A stretch of 64,000 bases of DNA from Phycisphaerales bacterium UBA7800. Lineage in GTDB: Bacteria > Planctomycetota > Phycisphaerae > Phycisphaerales > Phycisphaeraceae. This document shows positions 28,801 through 36,833 of this stretch, piece by piece. Under the pieces are notes generated by a model. The model saw nothing but the letters and a program-made list of their open reading frames with translations, had not been told where the DNA came from and made no database searches. The translations under genes and the position numbers were made by a program. Position 1 is the first letter of the stretch, and every line of letters begins with the position of its first letter. The stretch covers positions 1-64,000 of the forward strand of contig DLCK01000059.1 in assembly GCA_002480565.1 (NCBI GenBank), written 5' to 3'.

Positions 28801-29265
28801 AACAACACGCGAAAACCTGCCGAGTCGGGTAAGGATTATCAAGGCGGTCCCATCAAGATTCAGGGCATCGCTTATCCCAAGGCCATCCCCGCTCAACCTG
28901 AAAACCATAAACAGCCATCGATTGTTCACGTCGATCTGTCTGCCATCCAAGCGGTGCAATTCAAATGCGTCCTTGGCAGTGATTACCCCATGGGAGATGA
29001 AACCCAGCGTCGCAAAACCGTGGCTCAACGACAGGTCGGCAAGGAGGCCCGCTTCCTGACAGTCATCGAACCGTTTGAATCGCAACGCGTCGTCGTCCGA
29101 GCCCAAGCGATAACTCCCGACAAGCTTCGCGTTGAATTAACAGACGGCCGAGTGCAGCAAATTGAAATTCATAACCTTCAAGGTGATGGTCATAACATCA
29201 CCGCAACCATTACCGAGACCCGCGATGGCAAACAGCTTCGCAGCGAAACGACGGAGAAAAAATAA
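25819..29265 (+). CDS. Secreted heparinase II/III-like polysaccharide lyase
   Basis: 1148 residues with a signal peptide (MHRIIACLILLIATSNILA). A CBM-like domain lies at about 20-165 and an NPCBM/Ig-like domain at about 180-275. An alpha-toroid follows (about 290-600, with WLFRTQVEHDLMAAGTAYQ and HISNWVVSYLCGQLY). A heparinase II/III-like beta-sandwich carries HYGDHGYYHGHFDRTNLLHL, whose His and Tyr are typical of this fold. Such enzymes cleave uronic-acid-containing polysaccharides by beta-elimination, probably in the periplasm. The exact polymer is unknown. The ATG lies inside the GH95 end, and its stop overlaps the next start by 1 nt (TAATG). Confidence 0.85.
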   Translation: MHRIIACLILLIATSNILADTVMLPVARLGDLATLKDWEGLQASAKGATLALPGEAIYRFPKDESTHGDWRSWYGMRLDVQLFDDKPVTLDITLGMRQQIKDHIAATTSVTITGVGKQTVVLPWSSFTWTRPTRNQLGSIRAVAIHAQGSQGSSAMLLLTDAKLVGAQTIWLHTPVQGQAAAPGQTVEYPLTLANCTDQPQAVTLKFEHRGFEAMLPSVHPQTMTLLPHASATAMVRVQVPARIPAGGHEKQILVAIANGQVHASSKLTLTTASKLEHPYILHTKAGWDVIRDNVKKYDWAKQSRDGYVQRAQRWNVPEVRNPNNPKRGDWLFRTQVEHDLMAAGTAYQLTGDQQYAQKIRQFMLNLSNPKNGYPVTRRGCHQASVQEGHFFQHIAMAYDMAIPSGVFTVEDRQQIAHTLRLFVGPQKHIGDHISNWVVSYLCGQLYSSLMLQDVSAANACLYNKGGIIDQFVQGTLDDGWWYEVSISYNIWCATEFSQVALAMRPWGIDLVNRSFPSAFRANNMPAPQDEEYGMSKSQWGPIHNNSINIKRMWDALPPMLDYRGYIFGLNDSSSKPVAGPQMDIAYYLYRDPAYVPVIKRGGQRDLLYAVPNLPEGGPDMSSASAFADNVGVALMRSQTDNRPMKDQIQAVIHYGDHGYYHGHFDRTNLLHLSRYGRSFFNPEFVWYGYPNFMYKFYTQTSVSKNMVVVDQKMQEPVESDRLLFHSGKMMQAAAVQTHARWSNPPYGGMVYYDQPHRTFADKSFAEGRSVPVPDDAPEYGKVTDYTEPILQRRLMLVTDDYVVLADYLRGEQEHTFDSLLQMKEFSELKAADKKRVQHTGQWTTNPISSAQFVTDCDWYELTAPARGSYAFRFGPGSDNAGTLGEPGVDGVLNMDVHTLWPHKQQLMIGMPPETHPVHKQVSYTIRGDGKTLADGQSGMWILGQADINVSVDGIKTLELQTQCGGRPTLFWANGVIVTRDGKEIPMSQLPLTFNNTRKPAESGKDYQGGPIKIQGIAYPKAIPAQPENHKQPSIVHVDLSAIQAVQFKCVLGSDYPMGDETQRRKTVAQRQVGKEARFLTVIEPFESQRVVVRAQAITPDKLRVELTDGRVQQIEIHNLQGDGHNITATITETRDGKQLRSETTEKK

Positions 29266-31691
29266 TGATCAGCCGTTCTGTCAATACATTGTTTTTGCAA
29301 CTTGCCATGTTGCTTATACTGCTAAGCTCTTTAACCCATGCACATGCTTTTACGCATCCGGGCATTCCGTTGACCATTGAGGATTTAAACGCGGTTAAAG
29401 CCCATGTCGAAGCAGGCGACCAACCCTGGAAGTCGGGTTACGATGCCCTGGTCGCAGACAGGCATTCGCAGCTCGGCTACACGATGCAGGGGCCGTTTGA
29501 ACACATCAGCCGCAATCCGCACGTTAACCGCAACCAGTGGATGCATGACATGCAGGCGGTCTTCAATCTTGCCCGTATGTGGTATTTCACTGGCAATGAA
29601 GCTTACGCGCAAAAATCCCGCGACATTATCATCGCCTGGGCCACGACGCAAAAATCTTTCACCGGCATGGAGTCCAATCTGGACTTGGGGGACTTTGCCT
29701 ATCGCTTTGCCGGCGGTGCCGATATTTTGCGTGGTACATGGTCGGGATGGACGCAGGCAGATACCGATACCGTCAAGACCTTGTTCGATGAGGTTTACTG
29801 GCCGGCAACCGGAGCCGCAGGTTACGCGCTGGGGCCAGCCAACAAAGGGACGTTGAGCATGGCGGCCGCGATGGCCATTGCGGTGTTCAACGATGATCAG
29901 GACAAGATGGATCATGTCCTGTATCTGCTGCGAACCAGTGCCGCATCAGGTTTTCTCAACACACTGCCCACAGGCGAGGTCGGCGAAAGCGGTCGGGACC
30001 AGGGGCATTCATACGGCCAATGGTTGTCCATGGCTTTCGTGGCTGAGGTTGCCTGGAAGCAGGGGATCGATCTGTATTCGGAATTGGACAATCGTTTGCT
30101 TGCCGCTGGTGAGTACCATGCCCGCAACAATCTGGGGATTCCAACACCATTTGTCAACTTCGGCACCACGGATTGGTACTACTTGAAGAATGCTTCTGTC
30201 GGTTGGCCGCATGGGCGCATGGGGATGAACCTGCTGCTTGGTGCGTACACGGTGCGCGATGAACTTGCCGCACCATATATCCAGATGAAACAGCAGGCCC
30301 AACCATTGGATGCGGACAGCTTCATGTTCGAGAAGTCCGTCGATACTTCGACTGCCACGCCGCTGCCGCCCATCGCTTTTCCTGATGCCCCGACACTGAC
30401 CACGGGCATGACGGATATGGAGATAGGGGATGCTTCACCTGTTGGCGAGAGTGCTTACCATGATGGGAAATGGATACTCAAAGGCGGCGGCCGCGAGATA
30501 TGGACGCACGGTGATGATAGTGCGTATTTCACGTACAAAAAAATCATCGGTGATGCAGTGATCATTGCCAAACTCGATTCGCTGCAAGCTGCACACCCCA
30601 ACGCAAAAGCAGGCGTGATGATCCGTCAGTCCCTTGATGCGACCAGCACCAAAGCATGGATTGCCATCACACCCAGCAAGAAGTTTGAGTTCTTCATGAG
30701 CGGCTGGACGGAAGTCCGCGGCGGTTCCAATTGGGAGAAAAAATCATTTGATATCTTTGAGGATTCCTACTGGCTTAAGATCATGCGATTGGGCGATGTG
30801 ATCTCACTTTTCATTTCACCAGACGGTACGAGCTGGGCATGTGTGGGAGCGGGGCGGTTTGAAAATATCAGTGACACCACCTATCTGGGGATGACGGTTT
30901 GCTCGCTGAATAACGGGACGCTTAATACCGCAACGTTCAGTAACGTTCGTATCACTGGGGGCGATGATGGCGCGCCGCCAACCGTCCCCCAGGCCCCCTT
31001 GGCCGTTTGCGCTTCACCAGGTAGCGAGCAGGTGCCCTTGCGTTGGCTTGAATCTGCTGGTGCTAGCAGTTATTGCGTAAAACGAGCGACTGACATTGAA
31101 GGACCCTATGCAACCATTGCCACCGTCGCCGGCACAAGCTTCATCGACACCACGGTGACCAATGGACAGACATACCATTACGTGATTAGCGCGTTGAATG
31201 CGGCTGGTGAAAGTGTAGACTCACCGGCCGACAAGGTCACGCCGATTAAGGCAATGCATCAGGTTGTTTTGAACGGCACGCCTTGGGCTTCTGTAGCCGC
31301 TTCCGGTTATGAGGGTGCTGATAAAGCATTTGACCGCAGTTCTTCGACCAAATGGTTTACAGGTAATAGGGACACAGGTTGGCTTGCGTATGATTTGGGG
31401 GCAGGTCTTACGGAAACGGTCAAGCGTTACGCGATCATCAGTGCCAACGATGTGCCTGAACGTGATCCCAAGGATTGGCAATTTCAAGGTTCAACTGACG
31501 GCCAGAATTGGACGACCCTCGATACGCAAAGCAACCAAAGTTTCATCTATCGACACCACACCAACACATACGATATTGATGTGCCTGGAGATTATCGTTA
31601 CTACTGTTTGCTCATTACCGCCAACAACGGTGCACCGGGGATTCAACTTTCTGAATGGTCTTTATGGGTTGAAGACGATGGCGAGTTTTGA
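29265..31691 (+). CDS. Secreted alginate-lyase-like protein with LamG/DUF1349-like, FN3 and discoidin domains
   Basis: 808 residues. A signal peptide (about 1-28) is followed by an alginate-lyase-type (alpha/alpha) domain at about 30-340 (NRNQWMHDMQAVFNLARMWY, LDLGDFAYRFAGGADIL). A concanavalin/DUF1349-like beta-sandwich lies at about 385-560 (ILKGGGREIWTHGDDS, KAGVMIRQSLD). A fibronectin type III domain (about 570-655) and an F5/8 type C discoidin domain (about 660-808, AFDRSSSTKWFTG) follow. The accessory domains probably bind sugars or keep the enzyme at the surface. The family acts on uronate polymers (alginate, glucuronan and related). TAATG coupling to the gene before. Confidence 0.85.
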   Translation: MISRSVNTLFLQLAMLLILLSSLTHAHAFTHPGIPLTIEDLNAVKAHVEAGDQPWKSGYDALVADRHSQLGYTMQGPFEHISRNPHVNRNQWMHDMQAVFNLARMWYFTGNEAYAQKSRDIIIAWATTQKSFTGMESNLDLGDFAYRFAGGADILRGTWSGWTQADTDTVKTLFDEVYWPATGAAGYALGPANKGTLSMAAAMAIAVFNDDQDKMDHVLYLLRTSAASGFLNTLPTGEVGESGRDQGHSYGQWLSMAFVAEVAWKQGIDLYSELDNRLLAAGEYHARNNLGIPTPFVNFGTTDWYYLKNASVGWPHGRMGMNLLLGAYTVRDELAAPYIQMKQQAQPLDADSFMFEKSVDTSTATPLPPIAFPDAPTLTTGMTDMEIGDASPVGESAYHDGKWILKGGGREIWTHGDDSAYFTYKKIIGDAVIIAKLDSLQAAHPNAKAGVMIRQSLDATSTKAWIAITPSKKFEFFMSGWTEVRGGSNWEKKSFDIFEDSYWLKIMRLGDVISLFISPDGTSWACVGAGRFENISDTTYLGMTVCSLNNGTLNTATFSNVRITGGDDGAPPTVPQAPLAVCASPGSEQVPLRWLESAGASSYCVKRATDIEGPYATIATVAGTSFIDTTVTNGQTYHYVISALNAAGESVDSPADKVTPIKAMHQVVLNGTPWASVAASGYEGADKAFDRSSSTKWFTGNRDTGWLAYDLGAGLTETVKRYAIISANDVPERDPKDWQFQGSTDGQNWTTLDTQSNQSFIYRHHTNTYDIDVPGDYRYYCLLITANNGAPGIQLSEWSLWVEDDGEF

Positions 31692-31800
31692 AATAGTTCA
31701 TTGCGCGGCATTCAATTTTAGCGACTTGGGAATGGTTTTATGACACAAATGAACAATCCTGTTTTCCATGTGTATATCCCGATTCATCAGGAGGATTGTT

Positions 31801-32838
31801 GTGATTCGTGATATGTCAATCAATGATGCCCGGGCGATCCCAACGGATTGCACATCCAAAGAATTGCCTAAACCGCGCGCACGATTTGTTCTTGATAAAG
31901 ATGCATTGGGGTGGATATATCCAATGCCCCTGCGTCAAAAAATTATGCAGTTGGTGGATGTCACCGACGAGCCGGTGACTGCTGTGCAGGTGGAAGCTGA
32001 TCCGACGTTGCTTGCCGATGTGGAATTGCTTTTCTCCGGTTGGCGGGCGCCGCGTTTTAACCAGGAGATGATTGATGCTGCGCCGAATCTCAAGGCGATT
32101 TTTTATGGTGCGGGAACAACGGGATATTTTATTTGTGATGCGATTCGCAAGAGGCAGATCGTGGTGACCAGCGCGATCGCGGATAACTCACTGCCGGTGG
32201 TTGAATTCACAGTGGCACAGATTGTCCTCTGCCTCAAACGTGTCTGGCAACATGCGTATCAACTTAAAAAGACCCGTCATTGGACACAATTGCCCGATGG
32301 GCCGTCATGTTACGGCTCAACGGTGGGGCTTGTGTCACTCGGTAAGATCGGACGCCATGTTGCCCAACGGCTTGCTTTGATGGATGTCAACATCATCGCT
32401 TACGATATTCAGCAAGACGAGCAAATGCGCGATTTGTATGGCGTAAAGTATGTGAGTCTGGAAGATCTTTTTACGCACAGTGATGTGGTTTCACTGCACA
32501 CGCCATTAATGCAGCAAACCCAAGGATTGATCACAGGAGATTTGCTCGCATCAATGAAACAGGGCGGCTGTCTGATCAACACCGCCCGTGGTGCCGTCAT
32601 GGATCATGAAGCCTGCAATCAAGTGTTGGCGCAACGACCAGACTTGCTGGCGATCTTGGATGTGACAGAACCCGAACCTTTGCCTCAGGACTCGGTTCTC
32701 TGGGATCTGCCAAACGTGATCATTACACCCCATATCTCCGGATCACGCGGTCGGGAATGCGAGCGAATGGGTCAGACCATGTATCAGGAATTACAAAGAT
32801 ATCTTGCTGGCAAGCAGATGAAATGCCAAGTGAAATAA
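31801..32838 (+). CDS. D-isomer-specific 2-hydroxyacid dehydrogenase
   Basis: 345 residues from a GTG at 31801, chosen because a perfect AGGAGG (31789-31794) lies 6 nt upstream. The ATG at 31813 is poorly spaced, and upstream ATG 31768 lacks a site. The NAD-binding domain shows GLVSLGKIGR and the family signature INTARGAVMDHEA. The catalytic Arg/Glu/His triad is represented by TARG, DVTEPEPLP and TPHISGS. It reduces or oxidises 2-keto/2-hydroxy acids in the cytoplasm. After lyase action on uronates this could act on 2-keto acid intermediates, an inference from neighbours only. Confidence 0.93.
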   Translation: MIRDMSINDARAIPTDCTSKELPKPRARFVLDKDALGWIYPMPLRQKIMQLVDVTDEPVTAVQVEADPTLLADVELLFSGWRAPRFNQEMIDAAPNLKAIFYGAGTTGYFICDAIRKRQIVVTSAIADNSLPVVEFTVAQIVLCLKRVWQHAYQLKKTRHWTQLPDGPSCYGSTVGLVSLGKIGRHVAQRLALMDVNIIAYDIQQDEQMRDLYGVKYVSLEDLFTHSDVVSLHTPLMQQTQGLITGDLLASMKQGGCLINTARGAVMDHEACNQVLAQRPDLLAILDVTEPEPLPQDSVLWDLPNVIITPHISGSRGRECERMGQTMYQELQRYLAGKQMKCQVK

Positions 32839-33009
32839 TACACTCAAACCCTTCGTGGCCCATATTCAAATTGGTAAATATTCGTGGGGCAGATCACATT
32901 TGTGGATTGCAAACTTAATCGACACATTTCTATATTTTTAAGTCTCCATTGCTGAATCAAGAAATAAATCAAGAATCACTTGATTTTTTAGATTATGCTG
33001 TCTAATGTA

Positions 33010-33045
33010 ATGTTACCGATAACATCGCATGTGATAACGGTAACA
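33010..33045. promoter_or_regulatory. Tandem GntR/LacI-type operators upstream of LacI gene
   Basis: ATGTTACCGATAACAT (33010-33025) and TGATAACGGTAACA (33032-33045) are near-perfect palindromes and are also inverted copies of each other, 6 nt apart. They resemble the classical ATGTTACCGGTAACAT gluconate/LacI-type operator. They lie about 45 nt before the LacI ATG and are likely autoregulatory. Confidence 0.75.
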
Positions 33046-33087
33046 TGTCTTGGAATATTTTCGTATTGACCGACTGGGTGGTTGAAG

Positions 33088-34134
33088 ATGACAGACTCAA
33101 TGGTTAAGCAGAAACCAGTGCGAACTCTTGCGGAGTTAGCAGCCATGGCAAATGTTTCGACGATGACAGTCAGTCGGGCACTGCGAGGTAGGCCGGAGGT
33201 GGATCCAGAGACTTGTCGACGGATCCAAAAGCTGGCTCAGGAATTACAATATCGACCGAATACCGGAGCGGCTCGTTTCCGAAAGGGCAAAACCGGCATG
33301 GTGGGGACGGTGCTTCAGACGGAAGCGGCTCCATTGGCGGTGGCAGGCCAGGTGATTGTTGGTGACTTTCTGGTGGGTATCAGTCAGCATTTAAGCGAAT
33401 ATAAATACCACGGTGTTCCGATTTTTGAACGGGAACTTCAAGCTGATGATGGCCCCGAAGGACCTGTCTTTTTCAGAGAACGATGCGTCGATGGTTTGAT
33501 TTGCATGGTTGATAGTTCGGATCAGGCCAAGCAGGTTTTACGTAAGCAACAGACCCCTGTGATCTGGCTGGATACTACGGAACAGCAAAGTCGTAACTGT
33601 ATCTGGCGTGATGAATATCAAGCGGTCGTTGAGGCGCTTCGCGCATTGCGGGATGCAGGACATCGAAAAATTGCCTACGTTCGTACTGAGGTTGGGCGCG
33701 TTGAACCCCAGCGTCATCCATCAGCCGTGCAGCGTTCTGAAGCTTATACACGATGTGTTTGTGATGCTGGTCTTGTTCCGCAAAAAATGGACGTCAAGCA
33801 ACTCATTAGTCGCCTACTCAAAGGAAAAAAGACGCCAAGCAAAAAGTCTCTTACGGCTGCCATCTGTTATGGCTTACGCGAAGCTTTTATGTTGTCTCGA
33901 CTTTGTGCTGAGCATGGGATTGTGATTCCGCGTGACCTGTCCGTTGTCAGTTTGGATGCCAACATCGCTTCGAACTATTACTGGCCGCAACTGAGTTGTG
34001 TGCCTTATGACCGACAACAAGCCGGGGAGTTGGCAGCCCAAATGCTGTTAAAACTCATTGATGGTCAGAAATTCATCAAATCGGTTATTTTGCCTGCCGA
34101 GTCAGTTGTGGGACAAACCATTTTGCCTTGTTAA
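33088..34134 (+). CDS. LacI family transcriptional regulator
   Basis: 348 residues from the ATG at 33088. The frame starts at a TTG two codons earlier, and an ATG at 33100 is a further option. N-terminal HTH ELAAMANVSTMTVSRALRGR is followed by PNTGAARFRKGKTGMVG and an effector domain containing AGHRKIAYVRTEVGR and LSVVSLDANIASNYYWPQ. Strong operators lie upstream. It is followed by a pilin-like gene and two glycosidase genes on the same strand, which it probably regulates. Confidence 0.95.
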   Translation: MTDSMVKQKPVRTLAELAAMANVSTMTVSRALRGRPEVDPETCRRIQKLAQELQYRPNTGAARFRKGKTGMVGTVLQTEAAPLAVAGQVIVGDFLVGISQHLSEYKYHGVPIFERELQADDGPEGPVFFRERCVDGLICMVDSSDQAKQVLRKQQTPVIWLDTTEQQSRNCIWRDEYQAVVEALRALRDAGHRKIAYVRTEVGRVEPQRHPSAVQRSEAYTRCVCDAGLVPQKMDVKQLISRLLKGKKTPSKKSLTAAICYGLREAFMLSRLCAEHGIVIPRDLSVVSLDANIASNYYWPQLSCVPYDRQQAGELAAQMLLKLIDGQKFIKSVILPAESVVGQTILPC

Positions 34135-34238
34135 TGGGTGAATCCTCCTTGATTGTTTGGGGGGGTGTTTATGCGCGGATTGGGTTATTGAACTAGTGCA
34201 GAATTGAATCCGGCAAGGATCAATAGAAGGAAAGTGGC

Positions 34239-34904
34239 ATGTTGTACCTTAAGCAAATCTATACAGGTAAATCCCGTGGTTTTACGTTGATCGAATTGCT
34301 GGTGGTCATATCAATTATTGCACTACTTATGGCGATCTTGCTGCCGGCTCTTAAAAAAGCCCGACAGGCGGCGCGTGGTGTGCAGTGTGCCAACAATCTA
34401 CGCCAGTTTGCCATTGCCAATCAGATTTATGTCAACGGTTTTGACGATTATTGCATTCCTGCATCTCAGCGTTGGGGCACCAGCACCTACGAAGAAATCT
34501 GGTCATCTAATCCGATTTTTCTGGAAGCGATCAATCGTCCAACGAACCAGTCCGATTCGTGGTCCTTTCAGAGAATATATCTGGGACCAAGCGTTTGTCC
34601 CGAAGCAGGCGACAGTGTCAATCACGTCTACGGCATTAATATCGAAGGATTACCGGCTTGGGGAAGTGTGGATGTACGAGGCAGAAAACTCGGCATGGTA
34701 CCCAGACCAAGTAAGATCCTGATGATTGCTGATTCGGTATCCATACAAATATGGGCATCGAAATGGAATGAATATATCGGTGAAACCTATATCGGTGGTG
34801 CCATCGCCCCAAGACATTTAGGTGGGCTCAATGCTTTGTATCACGATGGGCATATTCAGAAGCAGCCACCTGGTGATTTTGAGCTTGCTGATGCGTGGAA
34901 ATAG
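34239..34904 (+). CDS. Pilin-like secreted protein with H-X9-DG box
   Basis: 221 residues. The leader MLYLKQIYTGKSRG precedes FTLIELLVVISIIALLMAIL with Glu5 and a canonical Gly-Phe cleavage site. The C-terminal RHLGGLNALYHDGHIQ is exactly H-X9-DG. A GAAGGAAAG ribosome site lies before the ATG. It is 104 nt after a LacI gene, the third time this pairing occurs in the window. It is probably an envelope or pseudopilus component associated with polysaccharide binding; its role is inferred. Confidence 0.93.
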   Translation: MLYLKQIYTGKSRGFTLIELLVVISIIALLMAILLPALKKARQAARGVQCANNLRQFAIANQIYVNGFDDYCIPASQRWGTSTYEEIWSSNPIFLEAINRPTNQSDSWSFQRIYLGPSVCPEAGDSVNHVYGINIEGLPAWGSVDVRGRKLGMVPRPSKILMIADSVSIQIWASKWNEYIGETYIGGAIAPRHLGGLNALYHDGHIQKQPPGDFELADAWK

Positions 34905-34958
34905 TCTCCAGAGTTGAGATTTCTCTCATTTACATAATGGATCGGAGTGACGTGTTTG

Positions 34959-36815
34959 ATGCGTTGTTCATTGTTGTTTTACATTTTGTTTTTGATTGCT
35001 GTCGTAATGCCTGTCATGAATCAGATTTTTGCTGACGCCTTACCGGAGTTGTCATTCGATCAAGTCGAATGGCGCAACAGTGAAGGTGTACGCTTGGTAG
35101 ACGACGTCTTGTCGATTGATGGGCATGCAGACCATTACCGGCGAGCAGTAGTGAGTGTCCCTGCCAAGGCATTTGTGCACCAGACATTCTTTTATATTGT
35201 TCAGATCAAGTTGGATGATATCGCGTTTGGGACTGCCCGTTATATGCGTCCCAAGCTTAAGATTTACCAAGACGGCAAAAAGCATTACCAAGCCAGGAAC
35301 ATCCAGGGAATCATACCGGGGAGTTGGCGGACGGTCAGCTTGGAATACCGTGTTAAACCTGATCAACATCCTGCCACGTTGGATTTTGAATTAGGAGTTG
35401 AGTCCTGTCAGGGCAAGGTGTTGTTTCGCCGACCACAGGTGGTTTTTAACAAGCCGCAGTTACCGTTTATCTATCCGTTTGAAAAGCCTGAAAAACCGGT
35501 GTGTCGACTGTCGATTGATACAAACAAATCAATGCCGATGAATCATCAACTACTCGGTGTCAATCAGCAATTCGTCTGGTGTCCGGTGGGATATGAAGAC
35601 GCGGTGATCGGTGATTTTCTGGCCAAGCTCCGGCCGCCACATTTACGATTCCCCGCTGGTACGGTCGCCAATTTTTATGATTGGAAAACAGATGGATTCG
35701 CTATTCCTGAGCCTTATCATGGTCGGCATAACCGGTGGCTTGTGCAGCGTATCGCCGACCAATACCGTTTGGGTTTTGAGGGCTATTCCCGTCTTTGCAG
35801 ACAGTTGGACATTTCATCACAATTGACGTTTAACGTGATGACGGATTCGGTTGCCAGTTCGGTGGCACGCTTGCAGAACCGACTGGATGCGGGCCTGAAA
35901 ATAGCCCATGTCGAAATGGGGAACGAAAACTGTTATCCGGATCAGAATGGTGGATTGATCCCCGATGTTCAATCCTATATCGCACATACGCGTCAATTGT
36001 CCGCAGCCCTTAAACAGATTTCACCGGACATTTCCACGGCAGTTAATATCTCTGGTAATCTCAATGAATGGGATCGAGCCATCGCGCAGGCGGACTATTA
36101 CGACGCGGTGGTGATGCATCCTTATTTACAGGTACATTCCTCGATCGTCGATGACGAAACTGTCTCGCTGATGCTTGGAGCGTATGCTCATTTCAATGAC
36201 GAGATCGCCCGATATCAAAGTCTATTTGGCAGTAAGCCGCTACTGCTTAGCGAATGGGGTATCGACGGCAAGCCCGCAGGTTCGGATACTGTGCTGGCGG
36301 GGTTGGCCATTGCCGACATGTTTATGGCGATTTTAGAGCATGCCGAAAAAGGATTGGTTAAAGAGGGTTGTCTGCATCTGTTGATCAGCTCACACAAGGA
36401 TGCGTCATTGCTGTTTCGCTACGATCCGAAAAGCAAGCAAGTAATCCAATCGCGTCGCGGTGTGATTTATCGCATGATGCTCGATACGTTTCGTGACAGT
36501 CAGGTTTTTGCTGCACAAAGTGATTCGCCCTTGCTGCGACCCGGTCTGCCATCGGTTTTGGCGCGTGCGGTGCGCAAGAAGGATGGGAAGCTTTTGGTTT
36601 TTGCAGTCAATAAACTTGATGTTGCCTGTCCACTTGAATTGCGTATCGATGGTGAACAGTTTGCTGGGGGATACACACTTCACAGTTACACTGAAACGGA
36701 TACCGTCGGGGAAGCTTGGTATCCATTGGTTACCAAGGCCACCGAATCCCTTTCCGGCTTGGGGCCAATCGTGGTACCGCCGTTTTCGGTTAATGTCATT
36801 GTTTTGAATCAGTAA
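34959..36815 (+). CDS. Secreted clan-A glycosidase (arabinofuranosidase GH51/GH39-like)
   Basis: 618 residues from the ATG at 34959. An in-frame GTG at 34947 is the alternative. The signal peptide is MRCSLLFYILFLIAVVMPVM. An N-terminal beta-sandwich lies at about 25-185, then a TIM barrel with PPHLRFPAGTVANFYDW, VEMGNENCYP (acid/base E323) and LLLSEWGIDG (nucleophile E432). The C-terminal beta domain ends in VPPFSVNVIVLNQ. The NEN/SEWG pairing is that of clan GH-A retaining arabinosidases/xylosidases. The precise family is not assigned. It is the first secreted enzyme of the LacI-33088 gene set. Confidence 0.8.
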   Translation: MRCSLLFYILFLIAVVMPVMNQIFADALPELSFDQVEWRNSEGVRLVDDVLSIDGHADHYRRAVVSVPAKAFVHQTFFYIVQIKLDDIAFGTARYMRPKLKIYQDGKKHYQARNIQGIIPGSWRTVSLEYRVKPDQHPATLDFELGVESCQGKVLFRRPQVVFNKPQLPFIYPFEKPEKPVCRLSIDTNKSMPMNHQLLGVNQQFVWCPVGYEDAVIGDFLAKLRPPHLRFPAGTVANFYDWKTDGFAIPEPYHGRHNRWLVQRIADQYRLGFEGYSRLCRQLDISSQLTFNVMTDSVASSVARLQNRLDAGLKIAHVEMGNENCYPDQNGGLIPDVQSYIAHTRQLSAALKQISPDISTAVNISGNLNEWDRAIAQADYYDAVVMHPYLQVHSSIVDDETVSLMLGAYAHFNDEIARYQSLFGSKPLLLSEWGIDGKPAGSDTVLAGLAIADMFMAILEHAEKGLVKEGCLHLLISSHKDASLLFRYDPKSKQVIQSRRGVIYRMMLDTFRDSQVFAAQSDSPLLRPGLPSVLARAVRKKDGKLLVFAVNKLDVACPLELRIDGEQFAGGYTLHSYTETDTVGEAWYPLVTKATESLSGLGPIVVPPFSVNVIVLNQ

Positions 36816-36833
36816 GTTATAAGGTGATTATTG

